Counted from the first letter of the stretch, positions 1-9,283 are shown. The stretch is DNA of 64,000 bases from CAINVV01 sp963663005 (GCA_963663005.2 CAXXHH010000015.1:124001-188000); one strand, 5' to 3'. Translations and numbers: made by a program. The notes: generated by a model from the sequence alone, not told the origin.

Positions 1-9
1 TGATGCGTT

Positions 10-438
10 CTAAAGCTCCGACCTTTTAATCCCCTTGTCTTCGCCGCTTAATGCAATAGCTCCAGAATTCACAGTATTGCCAAGGGCAACCTTGTCATCC
101 AAACGCATATGCAGGGATAAATTATTGTTGTTGCCAAGCTCGAGTGAGAGGACTTCCCTGGTTTGTAATTCGTACCCGTTGCGTGAAAATTTAATCGTAT
201 AGGGCCCTCCCGGAGGTAAATTGCCCACACAGAAAAAACCCCGCTTGTCTGTTTGTGAATCCTTTGTCTTGTTCCACGGCACATAAGTAACCTGAACGGC
301 AACTCCCTGTATTGGTATATTCTTTTCATCCAACACTTTACCAGACAAAAGAGCGCTTGTGGGCTGTGCGTTAAGTCCCGTTGCCGAAGCCGTTACAACT
401 ACAAGTAAGAGAATTATCTGCTTTAGAATTTTTTCCAT
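10..438 (-). CDS. Secreted carboxypeptidase-regulatory-like domain protein, short paralogue of the TonB receptor N-terminus
   Basis: The 142-aa product has a signal peptide (residues 1-24, ending LNAQ) followed by a carboxypeptidase-regulatory-like beta-sandwich (about 28-115) with the G-K-V-L-D-E and PPGGPYTIKF motifs. It is closely similar to the N-terminus of the neighbouring receptor (749-4009), which shares SGK.LDE, PGGPYTIK and LSLG. In that receptor the same domain precedes the plug and barrel. Here a TAG at 10-12 ends the frame before any plug. The gene is either a stand-alone domain protein or a receptor copy cut by an early stop; the rest would lie outside the window. A promoter like the receptor's precedes it. 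Reading frame confident, role unclear. Confidence 0.6.
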   Translation of the reverse strand: MEKILKQIILLLVVVTASATGLNAQPTSALLSGKVLDEKNIPIQGVAVQVTYVPWNKTKDSQTDKRGFFCVGNLPPGGPYTIKFSRNGYELQTREVLSLELGNNNNLSLHMRLDDKVALGNTVNSGAIALSGEDKGIKRSEL

Positions 439-513
439 GCCAAATTTTTGATGCCAAATAATATCAGAAGAAACAAAGATGAATTTCGGAACCTGATATT
501 GATTTTACTGTGG

Positions 514-521
514 CAAAGTTA
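514..521 (-). promoter_or_regulatory. Bacteroidota -7 box (TAnnTTTG) for the 142-aa gene
   Basis: On the minus strand the bases read TAACTTTG, matching TAnnTTTG, about 76 bases upstream of the start at 438. The flank (GGCC next to the box, GATGTTAC about 20 bases further up) resembles the region in front of the TonB receptor at 4117-4124, so the promoter seems to have been duplicated with the gene. Confidence 0.45.
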
Positions 522-668
522 GGCCGATCGTGGTACAAAGGAATTACAGCGATGTTACAAAAGTATTACATTTCGCTTCCCGCGGCTTTTGAAAAAACCC
601 GGATTTTATCTCCTTGCAGCTTCAAGTGGCCGATAGTATGGATTGGATGAATCCCCCCCTTAGCATTG

Positions 669-700
669 AAAAGGCTGCCCCTGTTAGGAGGCAGCCTTTT
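669..700 (-). terminator. Rho-independent terminator after the TonB receptor
   Basis: An 11-bp perfect stem AAAAGGCTGCC / GGCAGCCTTTT encloses a 10-base loop. On the minus strand it ends in a T run, about 50 bases past the receptor stop at 749. Symmetry would let it act on both strands. Confidence 0.75.
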
Positions 701-748
701 GGAATTGATCTATGAATGTTTCGCTAAACCAAATTTCTGAGAATATAA

Positions 749-3700
749 TCAGAAATTGTACTTTAACCCGAACTGCATCTGCCAGCGGGAGTTAATCGGG
801 TCGACAGTGTAATACTGATTGTTATTGTTATCCGGATATTTCATGAAGTTGTAAGTTGAAATATAACCGGTTCCCCCTGGTGCAACTTTGTTTGCATCGG
901 TAGCAAATGCAAGCAAAGGAACATTGTAGTTGTTTACATTGGTCACAAAACGTACTTTACCCCATTCGCTGCTAAGCATGTTCAGCACATTGAACATCGT
1001 TGCGATCAGCTGAATACTCTGTTTCCTTTGTCCCATCTTGAATTTTATCTCGTGCGTTAGCTGCAAGTCCATGAAATGGTTCCATGGAGTTCTCGGTCCG
1101 TTTCTTTCGGCATACTGGCCCCTGCGGGTTTTCAGATATTTGTCATTGTCGACGAAATCATTGAAATCCTTAGACTGTGCTGCAGCAGTGTATATTGCAC
1201 CGGTAGAGGTTGTCACGTCAGCGAAAATAAGTTCTGACGCGTTTTTGGGAACGTAAATCAGGTTACCGTTAGATGAGTTTCCGAATGGGTTCGGACTTGT
1301 CGAATAGGTTGCCGTATAAGGACTGCCTGATTGTGAAGAATGGAATATTCCGATAGTGGTTTTGTTCTGTTCATTCCAGTCGATGTTCATCATCCATGAA
1401 GTCACAATACGGTTTCTCATATCGAAATTGGAATAGGACACCTCCGGATTGTTTGGAGTGATGGCAGGATTGACCTCAAAGTTTGATTGCCATGAGTTGC
1501 GGATTCCGTTTGAGACATCTTTGGACATTCCGTAGGTATAGGCAAGATTGACGAATCCTGAAATTTTACCTCTCTTCTCGAATACCTTCGAAAATTTGAC
1601 TGTATAATTGTAACGGTATCCTTCGTGAGTATTTGTCAGCATATAGATGTTCGAATAGCTGGCATTGTTTTTACCACCTTTGTAAATTGGAGAAAGCGTT
1701 GGTCCGGACGACAGGTAAGAAACAGCGCTATCCTTTACGTTGATATTCTTGAACATTACATCATTAATAACTTTGGTGTACAAACCTTCAAGTGAAAGTT
1801 TATAACCATGGCTGAAATCAAAGTCCACCGCCAGATTGCTTCTCCATACCTGTGGCATTTTAAAGTTGTTGTCTACAACATCTACCTCGCGGGTGTTGGA
1901 GGATGAAGTGCCAAATGTACTTTCAATAGTGCTCTTCAATTGATTTGGATCCATTACCAATGGAACTACTGCTTTTGTACCCGAAGGCTTCACATCAATA
2001 TTCCCGAATTTTGTTCCCGGCAAGCTGTAGGCATATCCCAGCCATGCCATAGGAATGCGACCGGCAAAGATGCCCGTTCCACCTCGTACTACAACTGATT
2101 TGTCACCGTTCACGTCATAACTGAATCCAATTCGGGGAGAAATGATCACATTGCCAAAGAATTTATTTTTCAGGTCTTTGAATGGCGTATTGGTGTACGT
2201 ATTGCCGGTATGAACATCCCTGATCTGGTTAATAGCCGGATCAAGTCCCGGTTGTTTGGATACAAACTGGTAGTCAAACCGGATGCCTGGTGAAATTTTA
2301 AGCTTGTCAAGGTTGATTTCATCCTGAAAATAGAGGCTGGTGAAATTCACATTGAAATTTGCAATCTTCTCGGGATGGTCATTCAAATAACTTACCGAAT
2401 TCATAGTATTGTCCAACGCATATGTACTCCTTATCCTGCTCGGCTTATCAGCCAGGAAGTTGGCGATGCTTGAATATTCCCAGCGTCCGTTATACGAGTT
2501 AAGAAAGCCGTAATCGATTTTGTAGAATTCGTTGTGGGTTCCAAGCGTGAAAGTATTGAATCCCTTGATCCAGGTAAGGTTGTCAGTAAATTCAAACGTT
2601 TTCTGTTTTGTGGTATAAATTGATGCCTCTCTCCATGTACCCATGTATATCTTTCCGCTTGCGATGTCGATAAACGGGGCAAGCGGGTGTGGAAAATCGC
2701 GGTAATCGTGTACGTTGATATAGCTTAACATCACATCGTTGTACAAATTGTTGGCAAATGTCGATTTCAACTGGCCAATCACGCTAAGGTTTTTGGTGTG
2801 CTGTGTAAAGTCTGAAGAACCAAATTGGAAATTGGTCGTACTTCTTTCCAGGTTTTGTCCCCATCCGTGTGTGTAGATCGCTCTCACCATCAGGGAATTC
2901 TTTTCATTGATCACATAGTCGAGCCTTCCAAACAACTTATCACTGTTAGTCTGTACGTTATAGGAGTTGTAGGAACCCGGATCATAATTGTATTTTGTTT
3001 TCATCTGGTTGGTGATCGCCTGGGCATCCGCCAGACTTAAAGGAGAGCCTGCATCACCTGCATTGAAAAAAGAGGGATCTTGTTTCCTGGTTTGCTCAGC
3101 ATTGAGGAAGTAGAACAATTTGTTCTGTTTAACAGCTCCGCTGATACTGAATCCAAGAATTCCATCATGAAAAGAAGATGGCATTTTGATACCCGTGACC
3201 GGGTCTTTTCCGACCATCCAGTTTTGCTTGTTGAAAGCATAAATATCTCCTTTGAAATCGTTGGTACCACTCTTGGTAACCGCATTGATACTGCCACCGG
3301 TAAAGTTCCCCTGTTTAATATCAAAAGGAGAAATCTGTACCTGTACCTGTTCAATATAATCGATACTGTAGGGATTCGAACGACTTCCGGAGCCGGCAGT
3401 TCCTGATTGGCCGCCACCGCTTACGCCTCCGGCGGAGTTGCTGAAACCGACCGCGTCATTGTTGACAGCACCGTCCAAAGTCACGTTATTGTAACGGAAG
3501 TTGGTTCCTGCATAGGCATTGTTATTGGATTCGGGAGTCATCCGGGTAAAATCCTGCAAGCTGTGCGAAGTGGATGGAAGCAACTGTAATTGCGTGTTCT
3601 TTATAATGGTGCCCTCATTTCGTACTTTCGATCTTCCGACAACTTCAACAGCTGCGATCTTCGTATCTTCTGTCTGCATTTGCACAACAATTTCCGTGTT

Positions 3701-4009
3701 GGCTCCCAAGCTCAGAGAGGATATATCCCTGCTTTCGGACTTGTATCCAATAAAAGAAATTTTGATGGTGTAAGGCCCACCCGGAGACAGGTTAGGCACA
3801 TAGAATGCACCCTTGTCATTAGTCACAGTAGCACTGGTTTTCTTTAATGGCAGATAGGTGATCTGGACATTAACCCCAGGCATTGGTAAATTCTGTTCAT
3901 CCAGTATCTTCCCTGAAAGGGTAGCGCTGGTTTGCTGGCCAACGACATGGCTCAGCGTCAGGCATAATAGAAGAACGGATAAGAAAAATCTTGTCAAGTT
4001 GTTTTTCAT
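749..4009 (-). CDS. Oar-like TonB-dependent outer-membrane receptor
   Basis: The 1086-aa protein has a signal peptide (about 1-24), a carboxypeptidase-regulatory-like domain (about 27-112), a plug (about 120-250, with the Gly/Ser-rich stretch SGGGQSGTAGSGSRSNPYS before the IEQVQVQ motif) and a long beta-barrel ending in the terminal aromatic KYNF typical of BAM substrates. This is the Oar/CarboxypepD_reg class of TonB-dependent transporters, which import or bind large substrates at the outer membrane using TonB energy. No SusD-like partner lies in view, so the substrate cannot be inferred. Length is normal for the class. It is preceded by a TAnnTTTG promoter and followed by a strong terminator, so it is probably monocistronic. 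Confidence 0.92.
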   Translation of the reverse strand: MKNNLTRFFLSVLLLCLTLSHVVGQQTSATLSGKILDEQNLPMPGVNVQITYLPLKKTSATVTNDKGAFYVPNLSPGGPYTIKISFIGYKSESRDISSLSLGANTEIVVQMQTEDTKIAAVEVVGRSKVRNEGTIIKNTQLQLLPSTSHSLQDFTRMTPESNNNAYAGTNFRYNNVTLDGAVNNDAVGFSNSAGGVSGGGQSGTAGSGSRSNPYSIDYIEQVQVQISPFDIKQGNFTGGSINAVTKSGTNDFKGDIYAFNKQNWMVGKDPVTGIKMPSSFHDGILGFSISGAVKQNKLFYFLNAEQTRKQDPSFFNAGDAGSPLSLADAQAITNQMKTKYNYDPGSYNSYNVQTNSDKLFGRLDYVINEKNSLMVRAIYTHGWGQNLERSTTNFQFGSSDFTQHTKNLSVIGQLKSTFANNLYNDVMLSYINVHDYRDFPHPLAPFIDIASGKIYMGTWREASIYTTKQKTFEFTDNLTWIKGFNTFTLGTHNEFYKIDYGFLNSYNGRWEYSSIANFLADKPSRIRSTYALDNTMNSVSYLNDHPEKIANFNVNFTSLYFQDEINLDKLKISPGIRFDYQFVSKQPGLDPAINQIRDVHTGNTYTNTPFKDLKNKFFGNVIISPRIGFSYDVNGDKSVVVRGGTGIFAGRIPMAWLGYAYSLPGTKFGNIDVKPSGTKAVVPLVMDPNQLKSTIESTFGTSSSNTREVDVVDNNFKMPQVWRSNLAVDFDFSHGYKLSLEGLYTKVINDVMFKNINVKDSAVSYLSSGPTLSPIYKGGKNNASYSNIYMLTNTHEGYRYNYTVKFSKVFEKRGKISGFVNLAYTYGMSKDVSNGIRNSWQSNFEVNPAITPNNPEVSYSNFDMRNRIVTSWMMNIDWNEQNKTTIGIFHSSQSGSPYTATYSTSPNPFGNSSNGNLIYVPKNASELIFADVTTSTGAIYTAAAQSKDFNDFVDNDKYLKTRRGQYAERNGPRTPWNHFMDLQLTHEIKFKMGQRKQSIQLIATMFNVLNMLSSEWGKVRFVTNVNNYNVPLLAFATDANKVAPGGTGYISTYNFMKYPDNNNNQYYTVDPINSRWQMQFGLKYNF

Positions 4010-4116
4010 TTTTGTGTTAAAATTTTTAGTTGAGGCAACATGGAACGAACATGATGGTTTGCACTTATTTCTTTAATTTTTAACATTCATGTTCATATTT
4101 TCCCAAAACTTTAGCA

Positions 4117-4124
4117 CAAAAGTA
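4117..4124 (-). promoter_or_regulatory. Bacteroidota -7 box for the TonB receptor
   Basis: The minus strand reads TACTTTTG (TAnnTTTG) about 108 bases upstream of the receptor start codon. The adjoining GGCC and the GATGTTAC motif further upstream also occur in front of the 142-aa paralogue. Confidence 0.5.
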
Positions 4125-4242
4125 GGCCGCATAAATTACAGAGATGTTACACAAAAATTACACAATGATTAATTACACTAGCGGCATAGTCGGGCTATAG
4201 CCATTGCAGGTGTTGAAGTAGAAAATAAATTAGGAAAAATCT

Positions 4243-4726
4243 CTAACTCCCCCATCCCTCCCGATCCAGACTCCTGTATTGAATTGCTTCTCCCAGATGA
4301 TCCGCCATAATATTTTCTGAACCTTCAAGATCGGCAATCGTTCGGGCCACTTTTAAAATACGATCATATGCCCTTGCTGACAGCCCAAGCTTTTCCATCG
4401 CATTCTTAAGAAGAGATTCACCAACCCTGTCGGGCGAACAATACAGGTGCAGCAATTTTGTGCTCATCTGGGCATTGCAATAAATTCCGGCTTCTTCGAA
4501 GCGTATGCGCTGGATTTCTCTTGCCGCAATAACACGAGCCCGGATAGTGTCGCTGGATTCTCCTGAACTCATCTCAGAAAGCTTCTTGAAAGGCACCGGA
4601 ACTACTTCAAGATGGATATCGATCCGATCGAGCAACGGACCGGAAATCCTGTTAAGGTATTTTTGCACAATCCCCGGACCACACACACAATTTTTGCCCG
4701 GATGATTGTAAAACCCGCACGGACAT
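4243..4726 (-). pseudogene. yifB/comM Mg-chelatase-like AAA+ gene, 3' part, cut by the island
   Basis: Reading minus from 4726 the frame gives CPCGFYNHPGKNCVCGPG, then the sensor segment LSGPLLDRIDIH-like (here ISGPLLDRIDIH), and the C-terminal helical lid with ARAYDRILKVARTIADLEG, ending at 4243. These are hallmarks of the YifB/ComM subfamily of Mg-chelatase-type AAA+ ATPases. ComM helps branch migration during natural transformation. Upstream of the CPCG motif the frame runs into foreign DNA. The missing N-terminal part lies at 63283-64000 and ends exactly with S-M-N-P, so joining the two restores S-M-N-P-C-P-C-G. The fragment lacks Walker A and Walker B and cannot work alone. Confidence 0.93.
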
Positions 4727-4746
4727 AGTTTCGTTGCCCATCTGCA
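4714..4746. other. attL: left junction of the island with yifB
   Basis: Left of CAT (4724-4726) is yifB sequence CCCGCACGGA. Right of it begins island sequence AGTTTCGTTGCCCATCT. The right junction at 63281-63283 has island sequence ACAACTT, the same CAT, then yifB sequence GGATTCATCG. The inferred empty site is CCCGCACGGA-CAT-GGATTCATCG. The 3-bp identity fits the 2-3 bp crossover of a serine recombinase and argues against transposon-type target duplication. Confidence 0.85.
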
Positions 4747-5147
4747 ATATCGTTCTGAAATCCATCAAACCAGAAAGAAAACCATACCCTAAAGAACTAA
4801 CAACATATGGAGACCATCTCAGGAAGAAACGCCTTGATCTAAATCTGAGCCAACCCCAAGTTGCCAAAATAATCAACGTCACCACCGATTCAATCACTAA
4901 CTGGGAGTTAAACCGCAACGAACCCAACCTGAACCAAATACCAAAAATCATTTCATTCCTTGGACACACTCCAAACATCAATGAGAACCCGATAAAGAAA
5001 TACAGACTTGAAAAAGGACTGTCTCAGAAGGAATTGGCAAGAATCCTTGAAATTGACCCAACAACTCTTGCAAGGATTGAAAGAGGGGGTGAGAGAATGA
5101 GTAGCAAAGTAAGGTTGAAATTGGATTTTCAAAAGTTTTTCACTTAG
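4734..5147 (+). CDS. HTH protein at the left terminus, copy 1 (module A)
   Basis: The 137-aa frame has two helix-turn-helix segments: GDHLRKKRLDLNLSQPQVAK (about 28-47) followed by TTDSITNWELNRNEP, and a second (about 90-125) with KGLSQKELARILEID and TTLARIERG. This is a double XRE-like DNA-binding protein. No ATG precedes the conserved region; TTG at 4734 is the first usable start, and the frame is open back through the CAT crossover. Paralogues at 10828 and 16137 have the same TTG, the same 22 preceding and overlapping bases and the same relation to a junction. A role in recombination directionality or module control is inference. It would become an in-frame extension of the recombinase in the excised circle. 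Confidence 0.7.
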   Translation: MPICNIVLKSIKPERKPYPKELTTYGDHLRKKRLDLNLSQPQVAKIINVTTDSITNWELNRNEPNLNQIPKIISFLGHTPNINENPIKKYRLEKGLSQKELARILEIDPTTLARIERGGERMSSKVRLKLDFQKFFT

Positions 5148-5372
5148 GGGAACAAGCATTTATAAAAGAAATGCTCTACTCCAACCTGTGAAACCGCTCT
5201 CTCCATTTGGATATCCATATTTCAACCCATTAGATTCCAGAATATTAACCAAATATATCGGAGTATCCACCCCGATAGGGCATTAATGTCAGTTAATTAA
5301 CATTATTTAACTAAATAGATGGGTAACTTTTGTATGATTTTTGGGATTAACATTACAACCTGAACTTAGATC

Positions 5373-6524
5373 ATGAGACCGCTTTTTCCGCAAGAAATCA
5401 TCAAAGATTGTGCTGAAAATTATTTTATTTCACAAAACACTGCGAGCAGGGTTATCTACCTTGTCTTCATATTGTTACTGTTCTGCATTATAATTCTCCT
5501 CCCAATTGTCTCGGTAGATATCACCACACAAAGCAGTGGCTTGATTCGCTCGCGCTACGAAGACAATATCCTGCAATCGGCAGTTTATGGTGAAATTATT
5601 CGGGCAAATATTGCAGAGAATCTTGCAGTGAAACAAGGAGATACGCTTCTTGTGATCAGCACCCAAAAGACAGACGAACAAATCAACTATTACAAACTCC
5701 AGGTTGATGAAGAGATCATTCACCTGAATGATCTTGTGCTGTTGCTTGCGAATAACCCCTCCAAATTAGTATCTACCCTTTACAAACAGGAATATTCCGG
5801 CTATCACGGAAAACAGGAGGAGCAAAAAGTTAAAATGGCCCAGGTAGACAAGGATTTTGCTATAGCGGCCACCCTTTATGAGAAAAAAGTGATCCCTAAA
5901 ACGGAATTTGAAGACAAAAAGAGCAACCACAACATCGAAATCAGCCGGTACCAAAACATCTGCGAACAACAAAAGCTAACCTGGCAATCAAGATTTACCG
6001 AACTGAAGACCAAAATTGAGGGGTTAAAATCTAATATCGAGCAGTTAGAACGTGAGAAGAAACAATATATCCTGACTGCTCCCCTCTCAGGTACAATCAC
6101 AGGTTATACCGGTGTAAAGCAGGGAAATTTTATCGTCCCCAACCAGCAAATCGGACGCATTTCGCCTGATAATGAACTATTGGTAGAATGCTACGTAAGT
6201 CCAGCAAATATCGGATTGATACAAAATGACATGAAGGTAAATTTTCAGTTTCATTCGTTTAATTACAACCAATGGGGAACCGGCACTGGCAAGGTGGTCG
6301 AGTTGTCGAACAATGTTGTCAATATCAATAACCAGACCTTTTTTAAAGTCAGGTGCAGCCTCGACCAAAGTTACCTCAAACTGAAGAACGGTTACAAAGG
6401 CTACCTGAAAAAAGGCATGACCCTGACAGGACGGTTTATTATAACCAAACGTAGCCTTTTCCAGTTGTTGTACGATAAAACAGACAACTGGCTCAACCCA
6501 AAAATATCAGACAATGAATTATAA
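5373..6524 (+). CDS. HlyD-family membrane-fusion protein of the peptide exporter
   Basis: The 383-aa protein has one N-terminal transmembrane segment (about 27-48, VFILLLFCIIILLPIVSV), a lipoyl/biotinyl-like half-motif (about 60-90), a long coiled coil (about 95-220, Lys/Glu-rich) and the second lipoyl half with LTAPLSGTITGYTGVKQGNFI (about 230-250), then a beta-barrel domain. This is the periplasmic adaptor of type I secretion-like peptide exporters. Its stop overlaps the start of the C39-ABC gene by 11 bp, so the two are translationally coupled. No TolC partner lies in this module; a chromosomal or module-C protein would be needed. Confidence 0.85.
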   Translation: MRPLFPQEIIKDCAENYFISQNTASRVIYLVFILLLFCIIILLPIVSVDITTQSSGLIRSRYEDNILQSAVYGEIIRANIAENLAVKQGDTLLVISTQKTDEQINYYKLQVDEEIIHLNDLVLLLANNPSKLVSTLYKQEYSGYHGKQEEQKVKMAQVDKDFAIAATLYEKKVIPKTEFEDKKSNHNIEISRYQNICEQQKLTWQSRFTELKTKIEGLKSNIEQLEREKKQYILTAPLSGTITGYTGVKQGNFIVPNQQIGRISPDNELLVECYVSPANIGLIQNDMKVNFQFHSFNYNQWGTGTGKVVELSNNVVNINNQTFFKVRCSLDQSYLKLKNGYKGYLKKGMTLTGRFIITKRSLFQLLYDKTDNWLNPKISDNEL

Positions 6525-8700
6525 GGTCAAGCAACGCGACATCACAGATTGCGGAGCTGCTTGCTTGGCTTCCATCGGCGCCTACTATAAGCTGGGGCTT
6601 CCTGTTTCGCGCATCCGGCAAATTGCAGGAACAGATCAGAAAGGAACCAATGCCTGGGGATTGGTAAAAGCCGCCGAGAAAATGGGCTTTACCGCCAAAG
6701 GGGTCAAGGGAGATGTTGATGCTCTGCCAACAGCGCCACTTCCGGCGATTGCCCATGTCATCATCAAAAAAATATTGCAGCATTACGTGGTGCTCTACCA
6801 TGTCAAAGAAGAGATGGCGGAGTACATGGATCCCAGCGACGGGCTTATGCACAAAGTGACCCTGGAAGAATTCGCGGAAATGTGGACTGGGGTCTTAATC
6901 TTGCTTGCACCTGGTAATGAATTTGTTCCCCGGAATGAGAAGATATCCAACCTGCAGCGTTTCTTCTATTTGCTGAAACCGCACCGCGGCATTCTGGTAC
7001 AGTCTCTGATTGGCGCAGTTCTATACACCGTTTTAGGGCTTTCGACTTCCATATACATCCAGAAAATTACCGACTACGTGCTTGTCGACAGAAACATGAA
7101 ACTGCTGAACCTATTGAGTGTAGGCATGGTCATCATCCTGTTGGTTCAGTTATTCATCGGCACTGCCAAAAGCATTTTCATCATGAAAACCGGGCAGAAG
7201 ATCGATTTGCGTTTGATACTCGGTTACTACAAGCACCTGCTTACCCTGCCCCAACGGTTCTTCGACACCATGCGCGTAGGTGAAATCATTTCGAGGATCA
7301 ACGATGCCGTAAAGATCAGAGCATTTATCAACGACACAGCCATCTCCCTTCTTGTCAATGTTTTTATCGTAATTTTCTCGTTTTCGCTGATGTTCCTATA
7401 CAGTTGGAAACTGGCGCTGATCATGCTGAGCATCGTGCCGCTTTATGGCATTGTCTACTACATCACCAACCGGGTAAACAAAAAACGGGAGCGGAAACTG
7501 ATGGAACACTCCGCCGAACTGGAGAGCCAATTAGTGGAATCGTTGAATTCGGTCAGGACCATCAAGGAGTTTGGCTTAGAGTCCTATTCTAACATGAAAA
7601 CGGAGATTCGGTTTGTCGAGTTGCTTCGAACAGTTTATAAATCGGGGCAGAATGCCATCTTTTCAGGCCTGAGCACAGAATTTCTGAGCCGGATTTATAC
7701 GATCATTCTGCTTTGGGTGGGTTGCTATTTTGTGGTCGACAATACCATTACACCTGGTGAACTGCTCTCCTTCTATGCCATACTGGGTTACTTTACCTCA
7801 CCGGCGGCAAGCATGATCGGGATGAACAAATCGATTCAAAACGCACTGATCGCTGCCGACCGTCTTTTTGAGATTATGGATCTTGAGCGCGAAGAGGAGG
7901 AGAACAAGATGGATTTATCGCCGGATAAAGCAGGCGAAATCATTTTCAATAATATCTCTTTTAGCTACGGAACGCGGACCAATGTTTTCGAAAATTTCAA
8001 TTTCACAATTGGGAAGGGGCAGATTACTGCTGTGGTTGGCGAAAGCGGATCGGGAAAAACCACGCTGGTCGCCCTGGTCCAGAAACTCTATCCACTAAAC
8101 GGAGGTTCCATCTCCATCGGAGGGTACAACATTGGCCACATCACCTCCGAGAGCCTGCGGAGCATTGTTGGGGTTGTTCCCCAGAAACTCGACCTGTTTG
8201 GCGGAAATATTGTCGATAACATTGCTGTGGGCGAATTCAACCCCAACATCGAAAGGATCATCGACATCTGCAAGACGCTTGGTATGTTGGGGTTTATCGA
8301 GAAATTGCCTAGTGGGCTCAATACCTATATTGGCGAGAACGGCGCGACCCTCTCGGGCGGGCAGAAACAGCGCATTGCCATTGCGAGGGCGCTCTACCGT
8401 GATCCAAAAATACTGGTTTTCGACGAAGCCACTTCGTCGCTCGATTCGGAATCGGAATTTTTTGTGCAGGAGGCCATCAACCAGATGAAAGAGGCTGGCA
8501 AGACCGTAGTGGTGATTGCACATCGCCTCAGCACGGTGGTCAATGCTGACAAAATAGCGGTACTCGAGAACGGGAAACTGCTCGAAGAGGGAAGCCACAA
8601 GCAGTTGTGGGCGGCAGAGGGAAGGTATTATCAGATGTGGCAAAAACAGCTGCCACCATTTGCCAGTATTGAATTATTTGAAGTTAAAGAAGAAAATTGA
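6514..8700 (+). CDS. C39 peptidase-containing ABC exporter for double-glycine peptides
   Basis: The 728-aa protein begins with a C39 cysteine-peptidase domain: Q-R-D-I-T-D-C-G-A-A-C at 7-17 with the catalytic Cys in DCG, and the His motif near HYVVLYHV (about 90). Six membrane segments follow (about 160-460). The nucleotide-binding domain has Walker A GESGSGKTT, signature LSGGQKQR and Walker B ILVFDEATSSLD. Such proteins cut leader peptides after Gly-Gly and export the mature peptide. The adaptor gene precedes it, and a GG peptide gene follows at 9176, which makes the substrate assignment strong. The catalytic residues look intact, unlike the exporter at 34727. Confidence 0.93.
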   Translation: MNYKVKQRDITDCGAACLASIGAYYKLGLPVSRIRQIAGTDQKGTNAWGLVKAAEKMGFTAKGVKGDVDALPTAPLPAIAHVIIKKILQHYVVLYHVKEEMAEYMDPSDGLMHKVTLEEFAEMWTGVLILLAPGNEFVPRNEKISNLQRFFYLLKPHRGILVQSLIGAVLYTVLGLSTSIYIQKITDYVLVDRNMKLLNLLSVGMVIILLVQLFIGTAKSIFIMKTGQKIDLRLILGYYKHLLTLPQRFFDTMRVGEIISRINDAVKIRAFINDTAISLLVNVFIVIFSFSLMFLYSWKLALIMLSIVPLYGIVYYITNRVNKKRERKLMEHSAELESQLVESLNSVRTIKEFGLESYSNMKTEIRFVELLRTVYKSGQNAIFSGLSTEFLSRIYTIILLWVGCYFVVDNTITPGELLSFYAILGYFTSPAASMIGMNKSIQNALIAADRLFEIMDLEREEEENKMDLSPDKAGEIIFNNISFSYGTRTNVFENFNFTIGKGQITAVVGESGSGKTTLVALVQKLYPLNGGSISIGGYNIGHITSESLRSIVGVVPQKLDLFGGNIVDNIAVGEFNPNIERIIDICKTLGMLGFIEKLPSGLNTYIGENGATLSGGQKQRIAIARALYRDPKILVFDEATSSLDSESEFFVQEAINQMKEAGKTVVVIAHRLSTVVNADKIAVLENGKLLEEGSHKQLWAAEGRYYQMWQKQLPPFASIELFEVKEEN

Positions 8701-8730
8701 CATGTCTAATTGTTTAAAAAAGAATGAGAA

Positions 8731-9066
8731 ATGAATAAATTACTTCAACAAATTGAGTTAATTGAACGAATTGATCAGTTGATCCGTTTCAAGGCTACAG
8801 GAACACCCCATATCTTGGCCCGAAGGTTGTCTATCTCGGAAGCATCGCTTTATAGATTGATTGATACGCTCAAGGAGATGGGCGCCCCCATTGAGTTCAG
8901 TGTAGGTTCCCAAAGCTATGTCTATTCGAGCGAGGTCAATTTCATGTGCGGATTTTTCCTGAAAGAGCTTTCGTACAACGAAATACAAAAAATTAATGGC
9001 GGATTTCAAAATTTGGCATTTTTAATGGATTTTAACAAAAATAATTCCCTCACTCTCAAAATTTGA
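8731..9066 (+). CDS. Small HTH regulator with a double-glycine-leader-like C-terminus
   Basis: The 111-aa product carries a winged-helix/HTH_11-type domain at 8-65 (RLSISEASLYRLIDTLKEMG as recognition region). After a short beta strand comes LKELSYNEIQKINGG (about 75-90), which looks just like a Bacteroidota double-glycine leader, and then a 20-residue tail. It lies between the C39 exporter and the GG peptide gene in the same orientation. The HTH family accompanies peptide export loci; the GG-like tail could be recognised by the C39 domain, which is inference. Base run at 9030-9060 is AT-rich, and the end of the ORF could be a decayed fusion. Confidence 0.65.
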   Translation: MNKLLQQIELIERIDQLIRFKATGTPHILARRLSISEASLYRLIDTLKEMGAPIEFSVGSQSYVYSSEVNFMCGFFLKELSYNEIQKINGGFQNLAFLMDFNKNNSLTLKI

Positions 9067-9175
9067 GAGTGGCGTTGCCTTCCTTTGGTGTTGTAACGTT
9101 ACGCGTGCCAAAACTTGCAGCACGGGAAAGAAAGCAGGGGGAATAATTAAATTTAAATTTAAAAATATTTGAATT

Positions 9176-9283
9176 ATGAAAGAGCTTAATGAAACTGAAA
9201 TGAGAAGCATCGAAGGAGGAGACAGTATAATTTATGAATTGGGTGTTCTCCTTGGAAAGTTGCTTGGTAGTCTCCTCTCTTAA
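9176..9283 (+). CDS. Double-glycine leader peptide, bacteriocin-like precursor
   Basis: The 35-codon ORF encodes a leader MKELNETEMRSIEGG (hydrophobic residues at the usual -4, -7 and -12 type spacing, ending in Gly-Gly) and a 20-residue mature part, DSIIYELGVLL followed by GKLLGSLLS. The mature part is hydrophobic and could form an amphipathic helix, as in class II bacteriocin-like or signalling peptides. It lies 110 bases after the HTH gene and 475 after the C39 exporter that could process it. No immunity gene is evident beside it; the membrane protein at 9842 is a possible but unsupported candidate. Confidence 0.8.
   Translation: MKELNETEMRSIEGGDSIIYELGVLLGKLLGSLLS

Noticed and set aside
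3037..3417. 126-codon frame antiparallel or shifted inside the TonB receptor, and similar long frames in both strands of that gene
   Set aside because: They lie wholly inside a clear receptor gene and have no start context or domain.
5148..5372. Possible promoter TAACTTTTG ahead of the HlyD gene at about 5325
   Set aside because: It has one base too many for TAnnTTTG and no clear partner box, so it is not listed as a feature.
8095..8643. 182-codon minus frame inside the C39-ABC gene
   Set aside because: It is the complement of the ATP-binding domain. Long shadows are expected in this GC-richer stretch.
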